Source: Capsicum annuum (taxonomy: Eukaryota; Streptophyta; Magnoliopsida; Solanales; Solanaceae). Taken from it: a stretch of DNA of 64,000 bases. The position numbers were made by a program, and so were the translations under genes. Under the pieces are notes generated by a model. The model did not search any database, had not been told where the DNA came from, and saw only the letters and a program-made list of their open reading frames with translations. The stretch spans positions 148,744,105 through 148,808,104 of the forward strand of contig NC_061115.1 of the NCBI RefSeq assembly GCF_002878395.1, in the 5' to 3' direction. Of this stretch, positions 1-12,528 are shown piece after piece (within the stretch, counting starts at the first letter, position 1; every line of letters starts with the position of its first letter).

Positions 1-600
1 ACAACATATTTGGCTATAAATATCTAATTTTTTCCTTAGATATAAACATGAAATTTTAATGATAAAAACTTTTCTTCTTCTTCTTCAAAACTCAAGTATG
101 ATTTGTAAATCGTTGAGTGAGTTCTTAGTTCAGCAAATTTAAGGTAATGTCATTTGCTAAAGTAAATCATTTTATTTGATGAGGATATACTACATTAACC
201 TCAAGTACTTGAGGAAAATAATTTCCTTAAGGACACACCGTGAATTTAATGGACTTGATTCTTTGTTTCTTTATCTCTTTCTTTTACTATTTTGAGAAAT
301 AGTTTGAACTTTTTTTGGTTATTCATAAGTTGTTTGAACTTGTGTTTGAATTTCTTGTTAATAATATTGATTTTTTTGTTACCTGAAACAACAATCTTAA
401 ATAAATTATCAATCTGTGTTTTGATTTTCGGAGATTTAAAACTTTTTGGTTTTCTACTCTTTTTGAAGTTGATACTAATTTGAAGATATAAAAACTCCGT
501 CAAGAGTCAGAGGTCATTCGATTGTGATTTGAAGAACATAAAAACTTCATTGTTGACTAGAACAAGTTGTTTATTTTAAGACTTTATTGCTAGTATATGT
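1..600 (+). repeat. Ty1/copia left LTR (5' part outside window)
   Basis: This is the downstream part of the left LTR and leader of a degenerate copia element. It matches the split right LTR at 4345-4640 and 18149-18575: both share a TATA box (TATAAATA at 15-22 and 4501-4508), a CATTAACCTC..GTACTTG stretch, the phrase TCCTTAAGGA and the run GTGAATT..GGTGGACTTGATTC. The exact 3' end is uncertain because the tRNA primer site is too decayed to place, and the 5' start lies outside the window. Confidence 0.7.
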
Positions 601-631
601 GATACTAAATTGGTTGTCTAATTGTACAACA

Positions 632-1570
632 AAATGTCGAATGAAAATTAAGTCAATGATGGAATGACGAATGTTAGAGTAATTAACATTGCTACTTTGA
701 GTCATTCGAATGATGCTCTTGCTATGGGACTGGCAGAGAAACCGTAAAATTTAGTTGATGTGGACTTCAAAATATGACAGAAAAAGATGTTCTTTTACCT
801 GACTACTTTAAGTCTGCAAAAGTTCATTACAAAAAACGTTCCTAAAATTTGAAATTAACTCCAAATACTGAACATTTCTTAGTAATTGAAGCTTAGAAGC
901 GCACAGATTTTTATGTCATTCAATGAAGCTTAGAAGCGCACAGATTTTTTTTATGTAAGAATTACTTTCTAATTTACCTATGAGATGATTTGTACAATAT
1001 GTATATCATGAAGACCTCAAAGAAACTATGAGATACTTTGATAAAGAAGTATAAAATAGAGGATGCCAAATTGAAGAAATTCATTATTACAACGTTTCTG
1101 GATATTAAAATCATAGACAATAAAACTATTGTTACTCAAGTTCAGGAGTTGCAAGTCATAATACATGATCTCCTTGCTGAAGGTATAATTTTAAATCATA
1201 CCTTTATTGAACATACTAAGTTTGTTCTTAACTCTCACATAACCTTTGATGTAGGTTTGGTTGTGAATGATGCTTTTCAAGTGGCTGCAATAATTAAGAA
1301 GTTACCACCTCTATGGAAGGACTTAAAAAACTACTTGAAGCATAAATACAAGGAGCTGTTATCAAAGATCTCACTGTAAGGTTGGCAATCAAGAAGGATA
1401 ACAAGGCTACAAAAAAGTGATCATGGGGGAATTCAGCAATAAATGTAGCAAATACTATTGAAGATGATCTTACAAAGAAAAAAAGAGAAAAAGAATATAT
1501 AGACAACAAAACAATTATCCTAAGAAGAAGTTCAAGGAAAATTGCTTCAATTGAGGCAAAGTTATCCATA
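632..1570 (+). pseudogene. copia gag (UBN2/Retrotran_gag_2), degenerate
   Basis: Remnant of a Ty1/copia capsid gene. Reading starts near 632 with MSNEN and passes through a VDFKIWQKKMFFYLTT-like segment at about 755-815. The longest open piece (1038-1379) holds the family signatures KIEDAKLKKFI, TQVQELQVIIHDLLAEG and FQVAAIIKKLPPLWKDLKNY, which are typical of Solanaceae copia gag. Relative to the remembered family pattern, about 26 residues are inserted after LLAEG, and a 37-bp segment is tandemly duplicated at 887-960. Several stops and frameshifts make it non-functional. A lysine-rich stretch and a decayed zinc-knuckle region follow up to about 1570. Confidence 0.75.
887..960 (+). repeat. 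37-bp tandem duplication in copia gag
   Basis: Two adjacent copies begin TGAAGCTTAGAAGCGCACAG, at 887 and 924, with a 37-bp period. They break the gag reading frame, so the duplication is part of the decay of the element. Confidence 0.8.
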
Positions 1571-1639
1571 AGCCTATAGATTGTTGGGATCTAAAGAAGT
1601 GCAGGAAAAAGGATAAAGTAAACATAGTTGAATCAAAAC

Positions 1640-2290
1640 AAGAAATATAGTTTATTTGTGCCATGCTTTTAGAATGCACTCTAGTTGGTAATCCAAGAAA
1701 ATGGTGGATGGATTATGGTGTCTACCACTATGTTTGTGCCAACAAAGAACTATTTGTATCATATGCTCTGGCTTAAGATGATGACAAGATATTCATGGTG
1801 AACTCCTTTACTGCAAAGGTTGAAGGAATAGGAAAGATTTGCTTGAAGATGACATCTGGCAAGGTGGTGATACTAGACAATGTCCTTCCTGTTCTGGAGT
1901 TGTGAAAGAACTTAGTTTCTGCTTCTTCTAACTAAGAACAGATTCAAATATTTCTTTGTTTCTGACAAAGTCAAAATAATTACAGGTGAAGTGTATGTAG
2001 GAAAAGTTTACCATGGTTTGGGACTTGTTAAGATCAAGTAATGAGTATTAATATAAATAAAAGTTTTGGTTCTTCTTACTTGTATTAAATGATTTAGGGC
2101 ATGAATGTTTAGGACATGTCAATTATAAGACTTATGAAAATTTAATAGTTTAGAAGTTTTGACTAATTTTGGGTGCAATAAATCAAAGTGTCAATCATGT
2201 ATTAAATCTAAGTATGCTAAGCGTCCTAGTAAGTCTGTTGAAAGGAATTCCAATCCCTAGACTTGATTCATACAAACATTTGCGATATGA
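1640..2290 (+). pseudogene. copia protease and GAG-pre-integrase fragment
   Basis: Continuation of the same copia polyprotein. Around 1700 the reading gives WWMDYGVYHYVC, where functional relatives have WWMDSGATRHVC, so the aspartate survives but the catalytic DSG triplet is changed. Next come KVEGIGKICLKMTSGKVV (about 1815-1870) and a decayed GAG-pre-integrase zinc region (LGHVNYKTY at about 2110; CQSCIKSKYAKRPSKSVE at about 2190-2240). The coding sequence stops abruptly at 2290, where a reverse-oriented gypsy piece begins. No copia integrase core, RT or RNase H is found between here and the right LTR. Confidence 0.7.
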
Positions 2291-4340
2291 TGTCACAACC
2301 TAATTTTTCAAGTCATGAAGGTGCCTACCTCATACCACTAGTAGGCAAGCCAAGTCATAGCCCAAAATAATAAGTAACGGGCTAAAGAGTAGAAATTAGA
2401 AAAGACTAGATAAAAATGATAACAGTAGTAGTAATAAGAGGAAGTAGAAGTAAAACATATAAGATATATCAATACGAGAGAAAGAAGAGAAAAGAAATAA
2501 AACATATAAAATATATCAAAACGAGATAAAGAAGACGATTAAAATATACAAATAAATCCCTCTCAAGACTTGGCAAGGTCGATACAAGAGTTACTATTAA
2601 AAGATACCCAAAGCTGGATAGAATCTAAAATAGAAATAATATATACAAAGTAGTATCAAGTACGAAAGAATAAACTAGATTAGATGGAGCAGGATCAACC
2701 TCGGACGCTATTAAGCTTACCCTACTCTAGATTAGTATTGGGTTAAGAGGATCACATCAATGATGATGGATGGTACCTGAATGCACATTATGGAAAAGAT
2801 ACAGAAGTACAGTATCTATACCAAAGCAACGAGTACTCACTAGTCATCATCATCCGCTGGAGCTCAATACAAGAAAAGTATAACCAAAATATGAGGGTGT
2901 AGTCTATGTCAGTAGTAAATAGGGATATAAAGGTAAACAACTACCGAGCTAAGCAAATGCAATAAAAGAATAAGTAACAGTGATACAGAAAGATAAATGT
3001 CGTAAAATGATAAGGCAAATCAACTTATCCTAACTAGACCTCTATGACCCCGTTAGGCATACTGAAGAAGATAATTAACCCAATCATACCCCGATAAGCT
3101 GGTGGGACACACAAGAAGTAATTAAAGAAAAAACATAAATAATACGTAATTGAATCAGTCCCATGAAATCATAGTATCCATCTAGATGTACACTAGGCTT
3201 GAACCAGCACCAATAGGTAGAAATGAGAGGCCAAATATCGGGCTCAAACCAGTAGTGGTGAATACTAACAAGAGGCCATATGCTGAATTTGAAATAAAAA
3301 TAGTGGATAATCACAAAAAGGCCACATATATGATATACAACAGAATTCAGAATCAGATGCCAAAATCAAACCAAAACTCAGAGGAACTACAACTCCTAGA
3401 ACACCAGTAATCAGTACTAGAACTCCTAAATCATATCATCACCAGATGCCAGACTTAAACCAAAAATAATAGTAACCATACTCAAATGTATAACCAAAAC
3501 CCAAACCATACCAGAAGCAATGCCAAAGTGGTGCCACAACTCATAATAAATAATAGAAATAAAGTATATACTGGCCCTAAATCATAACTGAAATGCATTT
3601 AAATAAATAGACGCTTAACGAAGATAAAAGTAAGGAATTCAAGGTTTGAAAGATTAATACCATGCCCTAAGTTAATAAATATTACACCATACTAGGGATA
3701 ATAAGATCAAAATTTACCCAAATGGGGCTCTAACTGGATAATTAAGGCATAAAATATTTCAAACGATGGTTACAACTGCCTGGCAAAAACTAGCATAGTA
3801 GCATAAAATTACCATAAATAAAATCAGTCTATGGATAGGGTAAGCCTAGCCTACCTGGATGCTAAAGCTAAAAACTACTCCAAGAAGCCTCCAGATAGTG
3901 CTCTAATAGAACCTGAGCTTCAATAGCTTGATATAGATAATTGAGATTTGTTCAAAGATTAATTATGAAACAAAAATATATTTCCCCAAAATTTCTCCAC
4001 GAGCAGTAGCTATATAGGTTGAAATGGACATGCAAACCACTCATCTAACTCAACCAAGTCTTACCGAAGTACATATGACTTATCTGGGATATACTGCCGC
4101 AATATAGATACATGGAACACTAGGTGGATGACTAAAAATGAAGGAGGCAATGCCAACTCATATGCCACCTCTCCAACTATCTATAGGATCTCAAATGTTC
4201 CAATATACTTGGGGTTGAGCTTAACCCTCCTCCCAAACCTCATTACACCTTTCATGGGTGGTACTCATAGAAATACCCTATCCCCAACTCTAAACCTCAA
4301 AGAACAATGTTTATGGTTAAAGAATAGGTGTTTTTTTTAA
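2291..4340 (-). mobile_element. Truncated Ty3/gypsy element, 3' LTR plus end of integrase
   Basis: A reverse-strand gypsy 3' end sits inside the copia pol region. The plus-strand left edge is TGTCACAACC (the reverse complement of an LTR end), directly after TATGA, a possible target site. About 1.7 kb of LTR-like, gene-free sequence follows to about 3990, then integrase coding on the minus strand up to about 4310. The right edge against the copia LTR lies between about 4310 and 4345 and has no LTR, so the insertion was followed by deletion of the rest of this element and of the rest of copia pol. Confidence 0.6.
4000..4310 (-). pseudogene. gypsy integrase C-terminal fragment
   Basis: Minus-strand translation shows, in order, a GDRVFL-like start, PPMKGVM, RR.KLNPKYIG, FEIL, VGEVAYELALPP, then HLVFHVSILRQYIPDKS and VELDE. 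This is the SH3-like C-terminal region of Ty3/gypsy integrases, normally followed by a chromodomain in chromoviruses. It covers only about 100 residues and contains stops and frameshifts. Confidence 0.7.
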
Positions 4341-4344
4341 AGAC

Positions 4345-4640
4345 ACTATGAGAAATAATGCAATTTGAATCAACACCTTTTCACTTTGGATGGTTATAAC
4401 CTTTCCAGTGGGTTCTTACTTTTCTGAAGAGTTGCACTTTTATGAAGAGGTGCACCTTTCTGAACCATTGCTTCTCTTCATGAAGCAATACCATGATGGC
4501 TATAAATACATGAATTTTTTCTTAGGTAAAGACACAAACTTGAGTTGAAAAAGCACCTTCTTATTTTTGTAAAAACTCTTAGGTGATCATCAAATCGTTG
4601 AATGAGTTCAAAGTTTAGAAAATTTAAGGTACTGCTATTT
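4345..4640 (+). repeat. copia right LTR, part 1 (interrupted at 4640)
   Basis: Copia LTR with U3 repeats GAAGAGTTGCAC and GAAGAGGTGCACC and a TATA box (TATAAATA, 4501-4508). The sequence after the TATA parallels positions 15-150 of the window. It is cut at 4640 by a gypsy solo LTR; the copia LTR resumes at 18149. Confidence 0.75.
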
Positions 4641-5675
4641 TGTAATACCCCGTACCTTTTCTAGTTAAAATCCGTCCCTAGAATGTTAAGGGATAGCCTC
4701 CAAAATGAATAATATTATTTCGTATGGAATTTTCAAGATTTAGACCTCCAATTGTGTGGGGAATTTAATAAGCTTTCCAACGATATAAGATTTCTCTAAA
4801 TCTGATGACCGAGTGAGAAGTTAGGGTTATTTTAAGCTTCCGTCATAAAACATTGTGATTTGGGTCCTTAGTGCATCGCAGAGACGGTTTGAATGACAAT
4901 TTTCAAATTCTAGTGCGACTCCATGATATTGGTACATCTTGAAGAGGTCAAATTTCCTATTCTTCAAGACCCAGTGAAACTCCGTAATTTTCCAACATCG
5001 CGGAGAAGCCCTTTTGCCCGTTTGTCCATTTCCAGTGGCTCACCGCGATGGTAGCGCATCGTGGTGATGGCCCAAATGGCAATCTATCAAAGCATTGCAA
5101 TCTCTCCATGTCACGGTGTCTTTCCAGGTCCCAATTAGTAGTTTTCAGTAGGCCATCGCAATCATAGTGCGTCGCGCCATGGGCCAAATTCAGGAATTTT
5201 TCCAGTTTTGAGTAAAAATTTAGAAGGGTCTCTTTGGTCTTTTCCCAAGACCTAAGTCGTGAATAACAGATGATTTGACACATCCTAAGCATATTACACT
5301 CACTTTTCACCAAAATACTCTCAAAGAAAACCCTAGATCATCAAACTTTCTCCCCAAGAAATCCAAATTCCTCCATTAATTATCTAAGGAAATTCAAGAT
5401 TAAGGATTTCCAATACAAGAACTCAAAAATTCATCTTCAAAGTATCAATAGAGATCCAAGATTCAAGTTTTAGCATCTAGTTCATCAATTGAGGTATGTG
5501 GGGTTATGAACAAGGATACTCCTTTCATTCTTGTGCCCAAAGCTTATTTTAATTCTGAATTTACTGAATTTTATATGATTTCCCATGAAATTGAAGTTAG
5601 GGTTATACCCATTAATGTTATTTACAAGCTTATGAGATTCCCAATGATCACTACCAGAAAATCTCTATTTTCCGA

Positions 5676-6345
5676 CTGAAAATTTTCGACTGAAAAAAGT
5701 TGTCAGAAATTTTCGACTACTTCGGTCGAAAAATATACTTTTTAATTTGTATTTTTTACAAAATATTATTCCGATAGTATTTGTGACTACAACAATCTGA
5801 ATGTTTGGCGGGAAATTGCGAGAAATGTATATTTCGACTATTGTAGTTGGAAATAAAAATAATAAAATAAATATATTACTAAATATATAATCATGCCCTT
5901 ATACGGAAATTAAATAATTAATATATAAATTATTAAATATTTATTTTCGACCATCGTAGTCAAAAATAAAAAATTAAATAAATGTATTATTAAATATATA
6001 ATTAGACCATTATAAAAAAATTAAATAACTACATAAAATATTTATTTCCCACTACTGGAGTCGGAAATATTAATAATTAAATAAATATATTATTATATAT
6101 ATAATTAGACCCTTATACAAAAATTAAATAAATAATTAAATATGTATTTCCGACTACTGTAGTCGGAAATATAAATAATTTAATAAATATATTATTAAAT
6201 ATATAGTTAGACCCTTACACAAAATTTAAATAACTATTTAAATAAATTATTAAATATGTATTTCCGACTACTGTAGTAAAAAATATTAAATAATTAATTT
6301 TATTAAAATAGGTACCGACTGAATTAGTCGGAAATGTTATTATAT
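5676..6345 (+). repeat. Left subterminal repeat array of CACTA
   Basis: Near-palindromic copies of the word CCGACTACTGTAGTCGG (clean at about 6147, decayed at about 5831, 5943, 6049, 6251 and 6319) recur about every 100-110 bp. Between them lies AT-rich sequence repeating AAATAATTAAATAAATATAT-like text and TTAGACCCTTATAC. In characterised CACTA elements such subterminal words bind the element's DNA-binding protein; that role here is inferred. Confidence 0.85.
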
Positions 6346-8129
6346 AAGTTATGACTCGTCTCTTTCTAAGCCACTTTTCTAATTCTCTCTTACTCTCTAA
6401 CCCTCCTCTCTCTCTAATCTAGGGCAACAACAGCAACAACGACGATTGCATTGGTCGATTGGTAACGGCGAAGACGACGACAAAATTATTGGAGTCTTAA
6501 CGGCTCTGGTAACCATAGCATTTTTAAGTTGGAAGCTACCTAGAGGTGTGATTTGCCTCTAATACCAATTTACTTCTATTTATGATTTTTGTTTATAAAA
6601 CAGATTTGCTTATGTTTTCTTTAGTTATTCTAATTAAGCAATACCTACTGTTTGCCGATTGATAGAAGTAGAAATACTAATAGGTCTGGGATAGCTGCAG
6701 GACAGGAGGAAATACTGTTGTTCTTAACTATTTTTATTTATAATATGCACAAATTACTGGCATAGCAATAATATTTTGAGCCTATCTTATTTCCCTGCAA
6801 AGCTACTTTGGACTGTAACTTTGTTGTTTGAAGTGTGGCTGCAAAGTTGTTTCTCCACTTATAATTCTATGCTAAATATAAGGTCAAAGAGATTATGGTT
6901 AGATAAACAGATATAGCTATACTAGTCGAGCCTAACACATCAGATCAGTGTTAAGTTCACTTCCAGTGTTTGTAGTCATGTACTCTGTTCCAACAAAGAG
7001 TGTATCATGATCCACTTTTGATCGTCGAATGCACCTTATGCTATCATTTTTTTGAATTGATTGGCTTGTTTGTTGTTCCATAAGAAAAAAAAAGAATGTT
7101 GTAATAAGTTTCTTATGCTTGGTTTGTCTCAAGATTGTCTACTTTGTATGGATTTGTATTTAGCTAAATGTATCGTCTCTTTAATAAATGGAAGTGTGTT
7201 TGTATATAATTTTTATCTTTGTTTTTGAAAAAATATTCGTGAATTGGAGATGGTTACATATTGAGTTAATTATCGATTCTATTTGCTCGTACGTGCATGT
7301 ATTTGTATTTGTAAATCCATATAGCATGCCGGCCAGATTTTTTTGGTGAAAAGGACATATGCATCATTTTTCAAATGGACTTGTCGTGATCCTCATTCAT
7401 ATGATTAAACTCTATACTAAGCAGAAAACTAGAAACAAAAGAAACAAAAAACCTCTCATTTCTCTATGCAAAGAAAGTGAATTTTGGGTGTATAAACAGG
7501 AAATATTAAAGAAACAATGAGTTGGCCGACTAAGTCATTGTCTTGTATAAGGAGCAATTCTTCTATTGAACAAGGAAGAGATAAATTATAAGCTAAGGTT
7601 ATTGAATTGTGGCAAGTTTGACAATCTTTTGTGTTTTCTCTCTTTGAAATACGTAGCTCACTATATGAACACAAATTAAAAAAATGATACCCAAATATGA
7701 CAACTACCATTTTATTTTTAAACATTTTATTATTCCAACATGATAACGTAAAAGAAAAAAAAACATGTAGCAATTGTATACTGAAATCTAAAAGAAAAGG
7801 AAAACTTGTAGAAGTTAACTACTACTCCAATTAACAATCCCATGTATTTTCTTTTTATTTTCTTCTTTTAAATTCTGTACCTTATTTGCTTGTCTCCCTT
7901 TTTGCCTATTTTTTATCTTGTTTGTGAAGCTATCACATGGATTGGATTCCTTTCACTAATGAGAAAATTGTTCTTTTAATTAAAATATTCTATTGTTGTT
8001 GGCTTCTTTACTATGTTGTATTGAACCTCTTAGTTTTCTGCTTGTGTTCACTGCATAGTAGCATCACTAAACAACCCTGTTATTATTTTGTTTCTCTTCT
8101 CTATTATTATTGTTGTCGTTCTTGTGTAG
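6346..8129 (+). other. CACTA 5' leader and non-coding spacer
   Basis: A pyrimidine-rich stretch (about 6360-6420, many CTCT and TCTCTC) followed by CAACAACAGCAACAACGACG looks like a transcript leader, with a possible splice donor in GGCTCTGGTAACC near 6508. The rest, to 8129, is AT-rich with no open frame I can match to a protein. It may be a long first intron; a possible acceptor lies in TTCTTGTGTAG just before the transposase start at 8130. Confidence 0.45.
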
Positions 8130-11100
8130 ATGGAAAATGAAGATCGTACATGGATGTATAATAGACTTTATCCTAACCATGTGGGGTTGAGGGAGGAATA
8201 TAAAGCTGGGGTAGCTGGATTTATTGCTAAAGTAATGACACTTAATGATTTTTTTATTGAAGGGACAATTAGGTGTCTTTGTTGGGATTACAAGTGTTGC
8301 AAGTTATTGAGTCCAAGCAATGTTACTTTACATCTTTATAGGAAGGGTTTTATGTTGAATTATATTGTGTGAACAGCTCATGGAGAGAGTAGTGCTGCTA
8401 ATAATTTTGCTTTTTAGAATCATGTTGAAAGTCCAATAAGAGAGAACAATGTTGAAAGTTCATGATATAGTGAGACGGTCAAGGATGATTTTGGGATACA
8501 CTCAGGGGCTCAAAATAAACCAAATGATGAGGCTTAACACTTTTACGAACAGTTAAAGGAATCTAGTCATCCATTGTATGAAGGATCAATGCATTCTAAG
8601 TTATCTGTTGCCATTCGGTTACTGAGTATTAAATCAGATTATTCTATTTCTCGATAGAACATGAACTCTATCATTGGACTTATGAATGAACTTAACCCAA
8701 ATAAAATTGACTTACCCAAAGATTGCTACACAACAAAGAAGTTGGTTTCTAAGTTAGGACTTTCATCGGAGAGAATTCACTGTTGTGAGAAAGGTTGCAT
8801 GTTATTCTATAAGGAAGATGCAAATTTAGAACATTGTAAATTTTGTAATTAGCCTCGTTATAAGGAAGTCACATATGCCAAAGGGAAGAAAGTTCTTGTG
8901 AAGTTGATGCATTACTTACCCCTTATATCACGGTTAATGAGGTTGTATGCATCAACGAGTTTTGCCCCTCATATGAGATGGCACTATGAAAATAAAAGAC
9001 CACCTGGTGTTTTATGTCATCCATCAGATGGAGAAGCATGGAAGCATTTTGATAGTGTGTATCCAAATTTTTCTAGTGAATCAAGAAACATTAGGTTGGG
9101 ATTATCTACTGATGGATTCACTCCATTTTCTATCTCAGCTACACCATATTCATGTTGGCCAGTGTTTGTGACTCCTAATAATCTCCTGCCTGAATTGTGT
9201 GTGACGAGTTAGTATATATTTCTAACTTGTATAATTCCAAGTCCTCGCAATCCAAAAGTTTTGATTGATGTATACCTACAGCCATTGATTGATGAATTGA
9301 ACTTATTATGGCATGAAGGTGTTGAAGCATATGATATATCAATGAAGCAAAACTTTAGATTGCGTGCTACTTTGATATGGACAATAAATAAATTTCCTGC
9401 TTATGGAATGATGTCTAGGTGGTCGACTGCAGGCAAGTTAGCTTGTCCTTGTTGTATGGAAGGCACAAAAGCATTCACTTTGAAACACGGGGGTAAAAAC
9501 TCATGGTTTGACTGTCACCATCGATTCTTGCCAATATAACATGAGTTTAGGAGAAATATTACTGATTTTATGAAGAATAAGACTGATTTTGAGGAGCCAC
9601 CACCAATTTTGTTGCGAGAAGAAATTTATGATAGAGTAAGGAATCTGCCTAAGGTAACAGAGTCTCCACCATCCAGGATACCTGGTTATGGTATTACACA
9701 TAATTGGACTAAATGAAGCATATTTTGGGAGTTAGATTACTAGAAGGATAATTTTCTGCCTCATAATCTGGATCTCATGCATATTGAGAAAAACTTCTTT
9801 GACAACTTGTTTAATACTGTGATGGATGTAAGTAACAAAACAAAAGATAACTTGAAGGCCAGGATGGACTTAAAGGAGTATTGTCGGCACAATAAGTTGT
9901 ACCTGACATACTTAAACAATAAGATTCAGAAGCCCAAGGCCAGTTATAAATTCAGTTTGGAGGATAAAAGAGTGATTTGTGATTGGGTTAACAATTGAGA
10001 ATGCCAGATGGATATGCGTCAAATTATTCTAGGTGTGTTGACATGAAGGAAGGAAAGTTGACTTCTATGAAAAGCCATGATTGTCACATTTTCATGGAGT
10101 CATTGATTCCTATTGCATTCTATGCATTGTCCGATAGAATTTGGAAGCCCATAACAGAGATAAGCTTATTTTTTAAAGATTTGTGTTCTAACAAATTAAG
10201 GGAGGAGAACCTATCTTTGATGGATATCAATATTTGCTTAACCTTAAATAAGTTGTCAAAAAAATTTCCTCCTATTTTTTTGATGTTATGGAGCATCTTC
10301 TAATTCACCTTGTACGAGAGGCACGACTTGGAGGTCCTGTTCAGTATTGATAGATGTATCTCTTTGAGGGGTATTGACTTTTAATATTTACCTTCATATG
10401 TTTTAATTGAACATCATTTCATCTAAAAGATCATACTATGTAGGAATATTGGCAAATGTAAGCGGACCATAAAAAACAGATCCCGAATTGAGGGATCAGT
10501 ATGTGAGGCTTATTTGGCTAAAGGGACCTCTTATTTTTGTTCATATTATTTTGAACATGATGTACCATGTCTGAGAAATTGACCTAATAGGCATGATGAT
10601 GGAGAGAATACAGATCCTTCGGCACCACCATTTTCAATATTCAATCAACCAGGTAAAGGAAGTCTGAAAGGTGGTCCAGTTTGATATTTGAATGAGGCGG
10701 AGCTTAAGTTAGTTACAACACATGTATTATTAAATTGTCCCGAGGTCCTGCCTTTTTATAAGTGAGTATATTTATATTAAGGACAATCATTCAAGGTCTA
10801 TCTAAGCTTTAACTAATGAAAGTCATAACTTTGTCGGACAGCTACTCCGTGGCTTTATAAGGGGATGTTGTTGTTTATCCTATGTTTTCAGTGTGGTTTA
10901 GAGAATATGTAAGTGCAACTTAAATATTTAACATGATTTACACTTTTTTTCAATTTCATGTATATTTAAATTCTTACTTTTTTTAGAACTTTTTATAGGT
11001 TCATAATCCACTTAATTATGACCCAAATGGCCAATTTTTACGTGATATAGCTTGGGGACCTGATGCTAAAGTCAGAAAATTTTCCAAGTACTCTGTCAAT

Positions 11101-11798
11101 GGGTACAGATTTCATATAGAAGAGTTTTCCAAGGGCAATAAAACTAATAATAGTGGGATTTGGGTGAAAGGTGATGGCGGTGTTGAATATTATGGTGTGC
11201 TTCATGAGATTTTAGAACTCGATTATCATGTTGATTGGCCGAAGAAAAAATTGGTTCTCTTACGGTGTAAGTGGTATGATCCTATGCCTAGGTTAGGTAC
11301 AAAGGTACACCCTCAGTACAAAATAGTTGAAATTAAGCGTTCAAGGGAGTATGGACTCTATGATCCATTTGTCATTGCACAAAATGTGAAACAAGTGTAT
11401 TACATTCCTTATCCTTTGAGAAAGAATAAATCTGCATAGCGGGTAGTTATAAACACAAAGCCCATAGGTAGAGTTGTAGTGGGGGATGCATTAGATGTAG
11501 CGTATCAGAATGACATTTTAAGTGTTAAAAAGAGGGTGGATGATGAATTAGCGAGTTGCAGCACAAAGGCCTATATGAAGAATTTGATCCTTCTGAACTT
11601 AGATTGAATATTCATAATTATGGAGAAGGAACATCCGGGGCAAATAAAGGGAAAGATCCAATTGATGAAAATAAAATAAGCAAGGAAGAGTTACTTGATG
11701 AAAATGAAATAAGTGTTAAGGAAGAATCGATCAATGATTATGAAATAAGTAATGAGGAAGAATTGATGAATGACTATGAAACAAGCAACGAGGATTGA
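8130..11798 (+). pseudogene. TnpD-like CACTA transposase, degenerate
   Basis: The main transposase of the element, which would cut and join the CACTA ends. Domains in order: Transpos_assoc (8130-8372; RTWMYNRLYPNHVGLREEY, zinc-type CLCWDYKCC), the catalytic Transposase_21 region (about 8661-9760; LSTDGFTPFSIS with a likely catalytic Asp, IDVYLQPLIDELNLLW, CPCCMEGTKAF, CHHRFLP, GYGITHNWTK), and LDLMHIEKNFFDNL (9770-9810). A DUF4218-like segment follows (9995-10770; HLLIHLVREARLGGP and EGSVCEAYLAKGTSYFC), then DUF4216 (about 11020-11440; GVLHEILELDY, LFRCKWYD-like, YIPYP) and an acidic tail (11556-11798). From 8130 to 9998 one frame persists through about ten stops, several at expected Gln codons; frameshifts follow near 9995 and 10290. 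An intron probably lies at about 10764-11000. Confidence 0.85.
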
Positions 11799-11799
11799 G

Positions 11800-12528
11800 T
11801 TGTTATTAATAGTAGTAATGTGTTGTAACAAGGTTTTGAATTGTATTTTAGCTGCTGCTTTTTGCTATTTTTCTTGACAATATAGTGTCTTTTCTTTGTT
11901 AACATTTGTAGTGCCAGTAACTATGCAACATGATTTGCTTGTCTTGTTGCATTTTCTTATTACACTGCACTCATTTGTATGCTTGTTCTATCTACATCAT
12001 ATGGAATCAGACTGCTTCCTTCTTTCATACAGGGTAAAAATGACTTACTTAAAACTATTATTTATGCTAGACTTTTTTTGTATCTGTAATATATCACTAC
12101 AGTGAGATCAAACCCTGCCACTTTTAAGTTAAGAAGTTAAAGCAATGAGTTATTTTCACTAGTAATGTATGCTTGTTATACAATATGGACTATTAAAAGT
12201 TCCATTTTTTATCCAGTCCTGCATCAGTGTGGGTATTAATGAAAGGTACTTATTCTACATCAGCAAATTGAATTTGTTACCTTTATATGTGAAGAGTCAA
12301 TGGCTGAACTTGCACTGTATAATCAGTCCTTATATACAACTAATGAGTTCACAGCCTTGTTTTTCATTCTCTAACTCTTTAATGGTGCTTTGATCTCTTG
12401 CAATCTATTGTTTGCTATAGCTAACTCCTGTATGAGTAATTATATATTTGTAACTCATTTTCTGAATTTATTGTTTATGTTGTTATATTGTGGTTCTGTT
12501 TTTTCCAGGTGCTTAATAAAGAAAATCA
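11800..12528 (+). other. Spacer between the two CACTA genes
   Basis: AT-rich, gene-free sequence after the transposase stop. A pyrimidine tract ending TTTTTTCCAG at about 12509 looks like a splice acceptor just upstream of the second gene's ATG at 12529, so part of this stretch may be its 5' intron. Nothing else is recognised. Confidence 0.4.

Noticed and set aside
246..503. Overlapping open frames on both strands near the window start
   Set aside because: Low-complexity Phe/Lys/Leu text inside the copia LTR; no family resemblance.
1138..1290. Possible novel domain inserted in copia gag after LLAEG
   Set aside because: About 78 bp, in frame, but the element is already disabled and the insert has no recognisable motif; most likely a chance insertion or local duplication remnant.
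4128..4340. Plus-strand open frame of 70 codons
   Set aside because: Exact antisense of a gypsy integrase C-terminal region read on the minus strand.
7456..7773. Minus-strand 105-codon frame inside the CACTA element
   Set aside because: Cys/Phe/Leu-rich low-complexity translation in a non-coding spacer; no conserved motif.
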